Assembly (NCBI GenBank): GCA_027186245.1
Contig: CP114498.1
Span: forward strand, 1,185,501 to 1,249,500
Reading direction: 5' to 3'
DNA: 64,000 nucleotides
Source of the DNA: Coriaria nepalensis
Lineage: Eukaryota > Streptophyta > Magnoliopsida > Cucurbitales > Coriariaceae
A program made the translations under genes and the position numbers. Below the pieces are notes generated by a model, which was not told the DNA's origin, did no database searches, and worked only from the letters and a program-made list of their open reading frames with translations. Every line of letters starts with the position of its first letter. Positions within the stretch are counted from its first letter, which is position 1. Shown piece by piece: positions 11,542-20,839 of this stretch.

Positions 11542-11955
11542 CTTTCTTTTCCTTTCTTTATGAAGTATAAGATGCAGAGATGAGAAATGGAATCAGGAAT
11601 TTCTCCTCAAATTGGATCGCCACATCTGCATGATGTAGGAAGGGGAGCCAAATTGAGTCCAAATTTTTTTACTAAAATACATTTAGACCAACAGAATGTT
11701 TACAAGATTGCAATTTTTGCCCAAACTAGAATAGAGTATGACATTTCGCAGTCACTTATGAACAAACAACACATGGAAACTCAGTTGACAGTGGAAAATC
11801 TCTACTGGATGATAAAAAGTATGAAATTAAAGCAAACTAATCTATAATCAAAATACTAACATATTATTCAGTTGATATCGCTGCATAAGGAAAAAGCGGA
11901 GATAGGAATGTCAGGGAACCTTTTGCAATACGAACAATAAGCTTAACTCGTTCGA

Positions 11956-12411
11956 TCACCTATCCTTTCTAGCTTCCATAGCTAAGGCCTTGAACTTGGA
12001 AGAGTTCTCCACTGCAAATTTCTTCCTCTCTTGTAGTCGCCTCTGCAGCGATTCTCCCAGCGAGCTATTAGCGATTGAAAAGAGGATGGACGATGGAAGA
12101 TGAAAATGAACGAGAAAAAAGACGCAGAGGCGAACTTTGTGTAGAAGGAACAATGCATGTATACTGTACATTTCTACAATTGTACTTACCTCTTGCCATG
12201 AAGCTTTGAAAATGGAGGTGGATCTAGTGAGTTGAATTCTTCGAGGTTGAAGCGAGTAAAGATTGGAGAGGAGTTTGTGAAAGGAGATTGGATTGAAGGA
12301 GAAGGAAGACGAAAAAGGAAGTGAAGAAGAAGTAGAAGGTTGTGGAAGAAACAGAGCCATAATAGGCCTTGGATTTGCGGGTAATTTGTTCGTTAATGGA
12401 TTCGTTGTCAT
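11956..12411 (-). CDS. Short protein with plastid-transit-like N-terminus
   Basis: Two exons, 12190..12411 and 11956..12042, give 102 residues; starting at Met18 (12360, MALFLPQ) gives 85. The N-terminal 55 residues are rich in Ser, Phe and Leu without acidic residues, as in chloroplast transit peptides. They are followed by FKASWQE and a charged helical C-terminus (RRLQERKKFAVENSSKFKAL, ending EARKDR). The 147-nt intron (GTAAGT..GCAG) is a multiple of three and has no in-frame stop. If retained it would give a 151-residue form with a hydrophobic insert. The SLGESLQRRL run at the intron end looks protein-like, so the retained form may be real. I do not recognise the family securely. Confidence 0.55.
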   Translation of the reverse strand: MTTNPLTNKLPANPRPIMALFLPQPSTSSSLPFSSSFSFNPISFHKLLSNLYSLQPRRIQLTRSTSIFKASWQEVSTIVEMYSIHALFLLHKVRLCVFFLVHFHLPSSILFSIANSSLGESLQRRLQERKKFAVENSSKFKALAMEARKDR

Positions 12412-13542
12412 ATTATAGAGGGAACATATTCAACGGTGTTGGGCTTGGGCCTTGATTTTAAAGAACTCGAGCCAGATCATATATATGAACTGTTCTTTTC
12501 TTCGAAACTGTTCCCTTGTTTTGGGCCTGGAACCGAACCAAGGATAACAATATAGACCCAATTGGAAGCTAGTGGCTGGCGCAATCCTTGGGCCTTGGTT
12601 AGTCTAAGACCATGTGGATGTGGCCTGTGAGAAGTAGGATATTTTTCTCGTATAATTCATGTTTCCTTTTGTTCGGTTTTAATCTTCAATTCTATTCATT
12701 AGAAGACAGGATTTGATGTCTTCACCATACATCCCAAGTTCACAAATATTCCTCGTGAGTGTTTGGATTTAATAGTTTTCTACTAACTCATTAATAAGAA
12801 TGGATAAATTTTTAAGTAAATTATAGTTCTACCATAAATTTGATCGACAATAATTATAAATATTAATTTTATATATCACATTACTCATCATATTAAATCT
12901 ATATATAATTATGATCACTCGATTCAATCTAATCCGACAAGTGCATCTCAAAATTTTTCAAGACATTTAGTACCTTCCAAAGATGAAGCAAAAAGTGACA
13001 GTGACAAGACTAAAAAACAACCTCTCAATTGGGCATTAACCCAATGAAAAAGTCGTGACTCTCGTTTCTAAGGGTAAAATTAGGTCTTGCAAAATGACTT
13101 GATCGTAACACCAAAATTAGATTAACATACAAATGAATGGCTCAACAAAGAGAGAGAATTAGGCATAAAAAGCATAAAGGGAGCAAGGTAGCTAGGATCA
13201 TTATGAAATGGCATAACTAGTTAGAAAAAAGGTGAAAGCGAAGGTGGGTCATCATTAAAGAAAAAAAAAAAGGTGGCACAGAATGGAGGTGGTCGCCGCA
13301 TATCCCATGGAAGATGCGAGCACTGCAAACACATTGGAAAGCGAACGCACATGCCTTATGCCTTAGGAAAACAAATCAAATCAAATACAAATCCACTTAT
13401 ATATTCACTACCCTCATCTTCATTAATTTCTTCATACGTTCTTTCACTCCGTCTTGGTCTTATATTTATCTAGTACTCTTTCTTCTTCAAGCCCTAGCTG
13501 GCTGGCTAGAAAGCCAGCCAGTAGCAGTACCCCATCACCGCC

Positions 13543-13635
13543 ATGGCCAGCTTAATAAGTAATACCCGTGCATTCATCAATGGTGTATGGCTTTCTAGAA
13601 AGCTATCAGCTAACTTGATGCTGGCTCTTTTCTGA
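13543..13635 (+). CDS. Candidate 30-residue small ORF
   Basis: The ORF reads from ATGGCC to TGA and starts MASLISNTRAFINGVWLSRK. In its favour are a strong start context (CCGCCATGG), a TATA-like TATATATT near 13398, a CT-rich leader and an AATAAA signal near 13818. Against it, it is short and I recognise no homologue. A 10-bp inverted repeat (CTGGCTGGCT/AGCCAGCCAG) lies about 25 bp before the start and could form a hairpin in the leader. It may equally be a non-coding transcript or chance. Confidence 0.25.
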   Translation: MASLISNTRAFINGVWLSRKLSANLMLALF

Positions 13636-14572
13636 TCGGAGGAGCTAGTGGGCTCGTTTCTCCTCTTCATCAGGGCAACCCTCAATCCTTTGGCATTTCA
13701 CATGTATCTAGCCTTTCGTGTTCTAATTAATGGAGACTTTTTGTTTGTTTTTTTGTTTTTCTTAATCATGAACATAAAGTAGTTGTACCGTACTCTTGTT
13801 TGTTATGGATCTGATCAATAAATCCATGATGTTTCTTAACTAGTTTGATTTTGAATGGATTAGTTTTTGCGTTTTACGTAGTTTCTTATCATGAATGAAA
13901 GTTGAAACGAGAAAGGATTACGTCTAGACTTTATTCTTGAAGATTTGTCCCAGTCCAGAGCTTAGATCAATTAGAAGGATGAATAATTTCTCCTTCGTTA
14001 ATTGACGTAACGTTTTGTGTGTGCGATCGGATTTCCTCTTGAATAAATTTCATCCGTCGTCGAAATAAGTCTAGAGAGAAATTAGATCGGGACCGAACCC
14101 TTTCTCAGTTGAAACATCCTCCTCCTTCTTCTATGTCTTCATGTGTACTCGTAGTTTGTTCTAATTCTAACCTAAAAATGAACTGTTACTAGAGTGAGAG
14201 AAAATCCATGAAACAGACCTACCATCTTCATCAGAACGGCTGTGGCTGAATAAACGAAATATTTATTACATTCCCATGTCCGACAAGTGATACTCATAAC
14301 ACGTCACGTCGTCGTGGAAAGTTCGGAAAAATAGCACTCATTATGTCTCCATATGTCGGTCGGTATATACAGATAAAGCTTTTTTTGTTTGGTGTGTACG
14401 GATTTGAGTCCCCTCACTGGCCCAATGGGCCTCTTGGTTAATGTGTGGAGTTGGGCTTCTTGGACTCATAGATGTTATTGGGTCTATTAATCACGGACTA
14501 TAATACATTACAGCCTGTAACGAGAATTCAGGTTTAATAAATTAAATTTAGGTTTTCTTGAGTTCATACTGA

Positions 14573-14582
14573 GGCGGGAAAA
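14573..14582 (+). promoter_or_regulatory. E2F-like site upstream of CKS1
   Basis: GGCGGGAAAA matches the canonical E2F/DP site (reverse complement TTTTCCCGCC). It is 356 bp before the CKS1 start codon, a position that fits G1/S regulation of a cell-cycle gene. Confidence 0.6.
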
Positions 14583-14937
14583 ACGAAAATTCGAAATTCA
14601 AAAAAGTGCCACAAATCAAATTATATAATAATATCTGTCCCTTTTTAGAATTTCATAATTAAACATTCACCCCGCTACAGTCCCCATTTTTGCGTTTACT
14701 ACCCTTATTTATTTCCCTGCTCTGTATTGTTCTTCTCAATTGTGTTTTTTCACTTTCTCTCTCGGTCTTCGCATTTGTTCGATTAAGAGTTTGTTGCTGC
14801 GCGATCAGGATCAACTTTTCGGTATTTTTCTTTGTCATTATCTGATTATCTTCTTTGAATTCGTTTCGGTTATGGAAGCGAGAAACAATTCCTAGGTTAT
14901 TTCTCTGATCAAGCAAATTTTTCATGAGGCAGGGAGG

Positions 14938-15819
14938 ATGGGTCAGATTCAGTACTCGGAGAAGTACTTCGATGATACTTTCGAGTATAGGTGACCATCG
15001 TTTGGATCAAATTTTCTTCCATTTTTCGTTTCCTTGATTGAGGATTTTCTCATATTTATGATTGATTTTTACTGGAAATATTTGTTCGTATAGGCATGTG
15101 GTGCTTCCTCCTGAAGTGGCGAAACTGCTTCCGAAGAATCGCCTTCTATCTGAAGTGAGTGCTTACGTTTCCTTCTCTGTTATTGTTATATGCGTTTTTT
15201 ATGGATCGATTCTGTTGGGTTGTGCGGAAATGTAAGAAAAAAAAGGATTGCTGGACTTTTGAATTAAGATTAGTCAATTATTGTTTGCCGATGCGTGTTT
15301 TACCTAAGAGATTCAAGGAATTGAACTCGATTCTAAATGGTACTTAGTGTTACGCCTGAATTTGACTAGTTTAAAATCATATCCTTCCTCTCTTTCTTGT
15401 TCAAATACTGCTTCAGAAGCATCTACTATCTGCTAATCGCTACAAGTAAATAACAGAATCTATAGTTGTGGGGTAGATGAAATGAAAATGCTAGGTATTG
15501 ATTTGTTTTTATCAGTACTCAGAGAATTCAAGTGTGCCAGAGAAAGGTATAATAAATGTATCGACTCCTTTCAGAAGAAAGATATCATATACGGCTTTGT
15601 GGTTTTGTGGATGGCTTAAATAAGCTTTTACTGTTTCCTTATTCTTTGTTGTGTACTTGTCTATAGAACGAATGGCGTGCAATAGGAGTCCAACAGAGCC
15701 GGGGATGGGTTCACTACGCTATTCATCGTCCTGAACCACATATCATGCTGTTCAGAAGGCCTTTGAATTATCAACAGCAGCAGGAAAACCAGGCTCATCA
15801 AGCTGTGGCTGCTAAGTGA
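14938..15819 (+). CDS. CKS1: CKS1, cyclin-dependent kinase regulatory subunit
   Basis: Three exons, 14938..14990, 15094..15154 and 15667..15819, give 88 residues. The protein starts [20 protein letters not shown] and contains the CKS signatures: [33 protein letters not shown] and [14 protein letters not shown]. The HxPEPH hinge that controls strand exchange is present. A Gln-rich tail ([17 protein letters not shown]) follows. CKS binds the C-lobe of CDKs and docks phosphorylated substrates. The length fits Arabidopsis CKS1/CKS2 (about 87 residues). The E2F-like site upstream suggests S-phase control. Confidence 0.97.
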
Positions 15820-16778
15820 CTGTGTCACTTGAATTAGACTCTAGTCATAAATGAATACTCAGTGTCTGGATTGTTCGAAGATTTGTTGAATTTCTCTTAC
15901 TTTGAGAATCCCTATCTGCTCTGCTTATTGTTAACCATAAACTCTGTTATCGATTGCTTAGTTTGCATGTACTGCTTTTAGTCTGTTTCGCTAGTCTTGA
16001 TTAAAACCGATGTTGGATTTTCTTACATTTATATTGGGTTGTTTTATCATATGCAGTGTACATTTGAACGCGTGACGTAGCAAAACATATTTGTAGGAAG
16101 TCAAATCTGTAAGTGAAAAGTCTGAGATTAAACTTGGAGGGATTACTCAACTCAGATTTGTTGGAAGTATTCGAGAGAAGTTGAAAATTTAAATGAACAC
16201 TGTTCTGATTCACCTGAACCGATCCTCAACTCAAATACTTGCTTGTTTGGGGCTAAAATTGGAATTGACCAAATACTGAGTTGCCTTCTGTTTGAGTTCC
16301 TCTACTTGAACCAAACCAAGTGAAGGACCTCTACTTCGACTCTGAACAAGCATGAGTTCAAGTGAAGGAATTCAAACACTTTGGTATAAAGCCAAACCAA
16401 AAAGGCTGTTACGAATCTCTTAAAAACTTGCTTCTTGGGACAAGGATTTGGAAAGCCAAACAAGGAACCAATGGCATCATCCCTTGCCTTTGAATTCGCA
16501 GACATTGTTACGTTATAAGTCGATTTGACGATTAAAGACGATGTTCAATGGAAATATCTTGAATCTGCAATTTCAAGGCAATAAAAGAAAAGAAACAAGC
16601 AGTTGAGATAGAAACCCAGTTTCAATTTCATTCAAGACCATTAAATTACAATGGTTAAGTCGAAGGATATGGTTCATTTGAAAAAAAAACAAAAACGGTC
16701 TTTACATCGAGAAAACCCTAATCCCTAAACAGAAAACGAAACCAAAGCTCTTTCAGAATCCATTATCACAAACCAGAT
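15820..16778. other. Intergenic, CKS1 and H2B 3' flanks
   Basis: The two genes converge here, so this holds their 3' UTRs and flanks. Open frames at 16001..16213 and 16302..16505 (minus) are short and do not resemble known proteins. Confidence 0.6.
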
Positions 16779-17207
16779 CTAGGAACTAGTAAACTTAGTA
16801 ACAGCCTTCGTACCCTCAGACACAGCGTGCTTGGCAAGCTCACCGGGAAGAACAAGCCGGACGGCCGTCTGGATCTCTCTAGAAGTGATCGTCGGCTTCT
16901 TGTTATAACGAGCTAGACGAGAAGACTCCTGAGCGAGTTTCTCGAAAATGTCGTTGATGAAGCTGTTCATAATCCCCATAGCCTTGCTGGATATTCCAAT
17001 ATCAGGATGAACTTGCTTCAGCACCTTGAAGATATAGATCTTGTAGGTCTCGACGCTCTTCTTCGTCCTCTTCTTCTTCTTCTCAGATGCTTCCTTCGGC
17101 AGCTTCTTCTCTGCTCGTGGTTTCTTCTCCGCCGGAGCCTTCTCGGCCTTCTTCTCCTCTGCCGCCGGCTTCTTCTCCGCTGGCTTCTTCTCTGCCTTTG
17201 GCGCCAT
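16779..17207 (-). CDS. H2B: Histone H2B
   Basis: Intronless, 142 residues, the usual length for plant H2B. The Lys/Ala/Glu/Pro-rich N-terminal tail ([20 protein letters not shown]) is followed by an intact histone fold ([56 protein letters not shown]) and the C-terminus AVTKFTSS. The ubiquitinated lysine is present in [13 protein letters not shown] box and a type I histone element lie upstream, pointing to replication-coupled expression. Confidence 0.97.
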   Translation of the reverse strand: MAPKAEKKPAEKKPAAEEKKAEKAPAEKKPRAEKKLPKEASEKKKKRTKKSVETYKIYIFKVLKQVHPDIGISSKAMGIMNSFINDIFEKLAQESSRLARYNKKPTITSREIQTAVRLVLPGELAKHAVSEGTKAVTKFTSS

Positions 17208-17312
17208 TAGTTAGTTAATCTACAGAGCAAATTATGAGTGAACAGAAACTAGAAAGTACGAAACTAAGGAGACGTTTGGTTTGCGATTGAATAAATTGCA
17301 AATGCGATTTGG

Positions 17313-17324
17313 TATATATATATA
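17313..17324 (-). promoter_or_regulatory. TATA box of histone H2B
   Basis: TATATATATATA lies about 106 bp before the H2B start codon, between the gene and its type I element. Confidence 0.55.
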
Positions 17325-17362
17325 GAACGAGATGTGAGATCTAATTGGTGATTTGTGGAAGA

Positions 17363-17380
17363 CACGGATCGATGACGTGG
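17363..17380 (-). promoter_or_regulatory. Type I histone promoter element of H2B
   Basis: On the minus strand the sequence is CCACGTCATCGATCCGTG. The plant histone type I element, from memory, is CCACGTCANCGATCCGCG (a hexamer plus an octamer), so 16 of the 17 specified positions match. It lies about 155 bp before the start codon, as expected for an S-phase element. Confidence 0.75.
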
Positions 17381-17561
17381 ATGGTTAGATTAAAAGGAAC
17401 GGAAATAGTTTGACGGATAGGATGAGTTTTAGTACAAAATCTAGATCAATTTCCTAAAATGTTAAATTGCAATATCATTCGGATCATCGGTATATAATTT
17501 AGATTGATTTACACCGAATGCAATTACCGAAAATTAAAACAAGAAGAATTCAAAATGATTA

Positions 17562-17581
17562 GGGGGGGGGGGGGGGGGGGG
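17562..17581. repeat. G20 homopolymer
   Basis: Twenty consecutive G between the divergent H2B and RPL9 genes, about 320 bp upstream of RPL9. Confidence 0.9.
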
Positions 17582-17901
17582 CTGGCCACTATCAATGGTG
17601 GGTCTGGATGGGCAGGGGGTGGCGGAGAAATTATTCGTCCGATCGCAGATATGAATAGGGTTACCCAACTTTAGTACTGTTGTTGCTTAGTTAAGATGGG
17701 ACTGTTGCAGTAGACAACTTGGTTCACGATTGATTTCGTTTTGGGCCGAAGGTATGGTTTTCATTTTGGGCCAAAATGATTTGAGCCTAAGTTGAAAAGT
17801 TTAGAATATGTAAAATGACATAAACACAGAACCATCTAGCGGAGCTGGTGTAGATAAGATCACTACTTATTACTTGCACGGTTTCACTTACAGGCGGAAA
17901 A

Positions 17902-19290
17902 ATGGCGTCTACAGCAGCTTCTCTTTCATGGAGTTCTTCCATGGTGGAGCTGGGTTTACGCAGCTCAGCTGGATACATCAATGAAAATGGTAACTTCTCG
18001 TACAGAGCCATGCCGATTGTGGCTCAAAAGAAAGAGCAGAAGACTCGCAAGGTAATATTCAAAAGCTCTTGAAATCATTTTTTGAAATGCTCTTTCTTGC
18101 TTGATAGGGTCTCACATTATCATTTCTTCGAAAAAGTTCAATGTTCCTTATAAATTTCTTACTACTTATCAATTAGTAGTATGTAGTAGAGAAAGGAAGA
18201 GCTTGATTTTTATGACAGTGGTGATTTTGGGTCAGATAATTCTGAAAGAGGATGTGGCTGACCTGGGGAAGCAAGGGCAGCTTCTTGATGTTAAGGCTGG
18301 ATTTTATAGAAACTATCTGCTGCCCACGGGAAAGGCCCAGATTGTCACTTCAAATTTGATCAAGTAATGTACATATCGAAAATAAATTTGATCATGTTTT
18401 TTGTTCAATGTTTTATTTGACTACTTAGATTTACGTAAGCCTAATTAATTAATCTGGTAAATGAATTAAACCAAGCATTCATCAAGTTCTCACGGGTTTT
18501 TTAGGAACTAGAATTTAGAAAAGAGCATAAAGCTCAATATTGTATTTGATTAGTTAGATTTTGCTTTTTTACTTGTTTTCTCCGCCCTTTTAATCTCTAT
18601 ACAAGGGAAATGAAGATGGAAGAGGAAAGAATCGAGGCTGAGAAGAAACGGGTAATTATCCCTTACACCTGATTTTTTTCTTGTTTGTTTTGTTACACGG
18701 ACTAATATGCATACATGTTTTCAGGTAAAAGAAGAGGCGCAACAGCTTGCTCTCATTTTTGAAACTGTTGGAGCTTTCAAGGTTAGGCGAAAAGGTGGCA
18801 AAGGAAAACAAATTTTCGGAACGTAAGTTGTGGATTTGGTACAATCTTGTTTAATTTACATTTTTACATTTCTCTTGAGCATATTAAAATAGTAACATAT
18901 ACAATGTCTTTTACTTTCCAGTGTTACTGCACAAGACCTTGTTGACATAATCAAGGCTCAACTTCAAAGGTATGTTTTTTTTCTTTTTTTCCCTTCAACT
19001 AGTTATGGTTTCCTCAACTTGTTATGGTCTTGGATCTTACAAAAGAACTTACTGATTTGAGTTGATCCAGTTCATGATTTTGCATGGATTCTTCTGTAAT
19101 TACGTATGATATTTCTTCACCATACTTGTGTTATTCTTTTCCTTCATCTCGTGTTGAATGGTTTTGCAGGGATATAGACAAGAGAATTGTGTCTCTTCCA
19201 GAGATAAGAGAAACTGGAGAATATATTGCAGAATTGAAGCTTCACCCAGATGTCTCTGCTCGAGTCAGAGTGAATGTTTATGCTAATTAA
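17902..19290 (+). CDS. RPL9: Plastid ribosomal protein L9 (bL9c)
   Basis: Six exons, 17902..18051, 18236..18363, 18606..18651, 18725..18822, 18922..18969 and 19170..19290, give 196 residues. The first 45 or so residues form a Ser/Ala-rich transit peptide. The mature part has the bL9 signature [20 protein letters not shown] with [13 protein letters not shown], the long connecting helix ([20 protein letters not shown]) and the C-terminal domain ([20 protein letters not shown] to [10 protein letters not shown]). It binds 23S rRNA at the base of the L1 stalk in chloroplast ribosomes. The intron-1 acceptor was placed at TCAG before ATAATTCTG because that alone keeps the KKIILKED frame. All introns are GT..AG. 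Confidence 0.95.
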
Positions 19291-20015
19291 GAGACCAATT
19301 AAAACTGGGACCCACTCTACAAATTTACAAGTTTTGTAGCAAGTTCCCATTATTCCAAGGTAACTTCAACACATTTTGCCTTCCTTCTAACAATCCAAAT
19401 GACGATGGTCAATTTGGTTCGAGGAAAAATTTTAGTGAAAGATAAAGATTTGTCCCAGATGTAGGGGAAGATGAAGAATTTTCATTGCAAAGTGAGCTCT
19501 CTAATGTCATTATACAGTGTATTTACAGGAATGTGCATTTTCTTTGCAAGAATCAAGAGTTTGGGAGAGGTGCTTGTAGAAGAAGAACATAGGCACTCTT
19601 GATCAGAACTTATTAAAGATGTAGAGGATTCTAGTTCTTGATGCTGTATGAATCTGCAAAACCATGAGCAAAAAAGCATTACAGACAGATTTTTGTAATC
19701 GACTTTCATTCTTATTGCAACCTTTATATACTAATTTTGATTAGCTTACAAAATCTCCTACCTCTCCCTCACTCTTTGATTAACATTGTTATTCATATGA
19801 TATCTAACATGTTTATTTGATTGATCATTACAAAATCTGATGATCAAGAAAAAAAAAATAAATTAGAAAAGAAGTATAACTTGCAATGCAAGGGAGAAAT
19901 GAGATGTTTTTGGTAGGTTTAACCGTTGAGCCAAGAAGGTATGATGATGCTTTTATTTCAATAAACTTATAAAATGACGATCCACCAAAACCGAAGCTGA
20001 AAAGCTGAGTGGTTG

Positions 20016-20240
20016 TCACAATTTGGTGGCTGGAAACTGAAACTTGGTGTCACGGTTGTGATCATCTTGCGGCTCCGGAATGTTAAGGTTCAACTGAAAA
20101 GCATTTTTCTGTAACCTCTTCTTTCTCCTAGTAGCCATGGAAGGAGCTCTTCTGTGCTTCCTCATATGCCCGCGTAGAGCTTGACCCGACATAAATTCCA
20201 ACCCGCAAATCGAACACTCCTGAACTTTAGAACCCACTGT
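20016..20240 (-). pseudogene. ZAT-like C2H2 zinc finger fragment
   Basis: The open frame contains one plant-type C2H2 finger (ECSICGLEFMSGQALRGHMR) and downstream an EAR-like repression motif (LNLNIPE). This is the layout of the second half of ZAT-type repressors. The first finger and the N-terminus are absent, and the QALGGH core is QALRGH. Upstream of the finger an acceptor-like CAG precedes TGGGTTCTAAAG, but no matching upstream exon exists before the next gene. I take it as a truncated relic. A real single-finger gene with a missed 5' exon is the alternative. Confidence 0.5.
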
Positions 20241-20540
20241 CTGAAAGTCTCTGAGACTATAAAAATAATATGTAAATACGGGGTAATTTCTCGGAAAAAA
20301 CAAAAAAGCTCTAACTTTCATTTGAAAATTGATATAATGAGTGAATTGTAGTTCAGACGGGTTAAAGCCTTTTTTGTTTTTTTGTCTTTTGGACCGGTTA
20401 ACTCGGGCCCAACTAAAGTGAACCGAGCCGGTTCAACATTTATCATGCATTGTGGTTCACTCATTGGCGCTTTTCTCACTAAAATCTGGAACCGGGAAAG
20501 GAGAGGAAGGCGAAGAGAAATCAGAGTAGAGGCTGTGGAC

Positions 20541-20795
20541 ATGGATCGTCGTCTTGATTTCGAGTCACAAGACCCACTTCTCTCTTCCGTCGCTGCTCCT
20601 AACAAAAGGTTTTCACTTTTCACACCAATTTCTCTACCTTTTTTTTAATTGATTTATGAAGTTTTCTCTACAAATCCTTCTTAGTGTTCTAGATTTTCAT
20701 CTGGATTTTTGGTGCTTATCTTCTCCATTTCACGCCTACCAAGTCCTTTGTACGATATGGGGCCAGTCTCCTACCCGAACTAGCAAAATGATTGT

Positions 20796-20839
<44 letters not shown>

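Larger units (their letters stand above)
12412..14937. other. Intergenic, short plastid-type gene to CKS1
   Basis: Promoter DNA of the two divergent genes plus AT-rich sequence. It holds a diverged repeat at 12845..12875 shared with 6737..6770, a perfect 10-bp inverted repeat at 13497..13520, a candidate 30-codon ORF (13543..13635) and, close to CKS1, an E2F-like site. Nothing else looks coding. Confidence 0.55.

Noticed and set aside
11587..11847. 86-codon plus-strand ORF beside the RING relic
   Set aside because: No recognisable motif and no promoter or splice signals; it is probably unconstrained DNA.
13490..13640. MicroRNA precursor
   Set aside because: The perfect inverted repeat is only 10 bp and no mature sequence of a miRNA family known to me is recognisable.
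17007..17210. Leucine-rich plus-strand ORF
   Set aside because: It is the antisense of the Lys-rich H2B tail.
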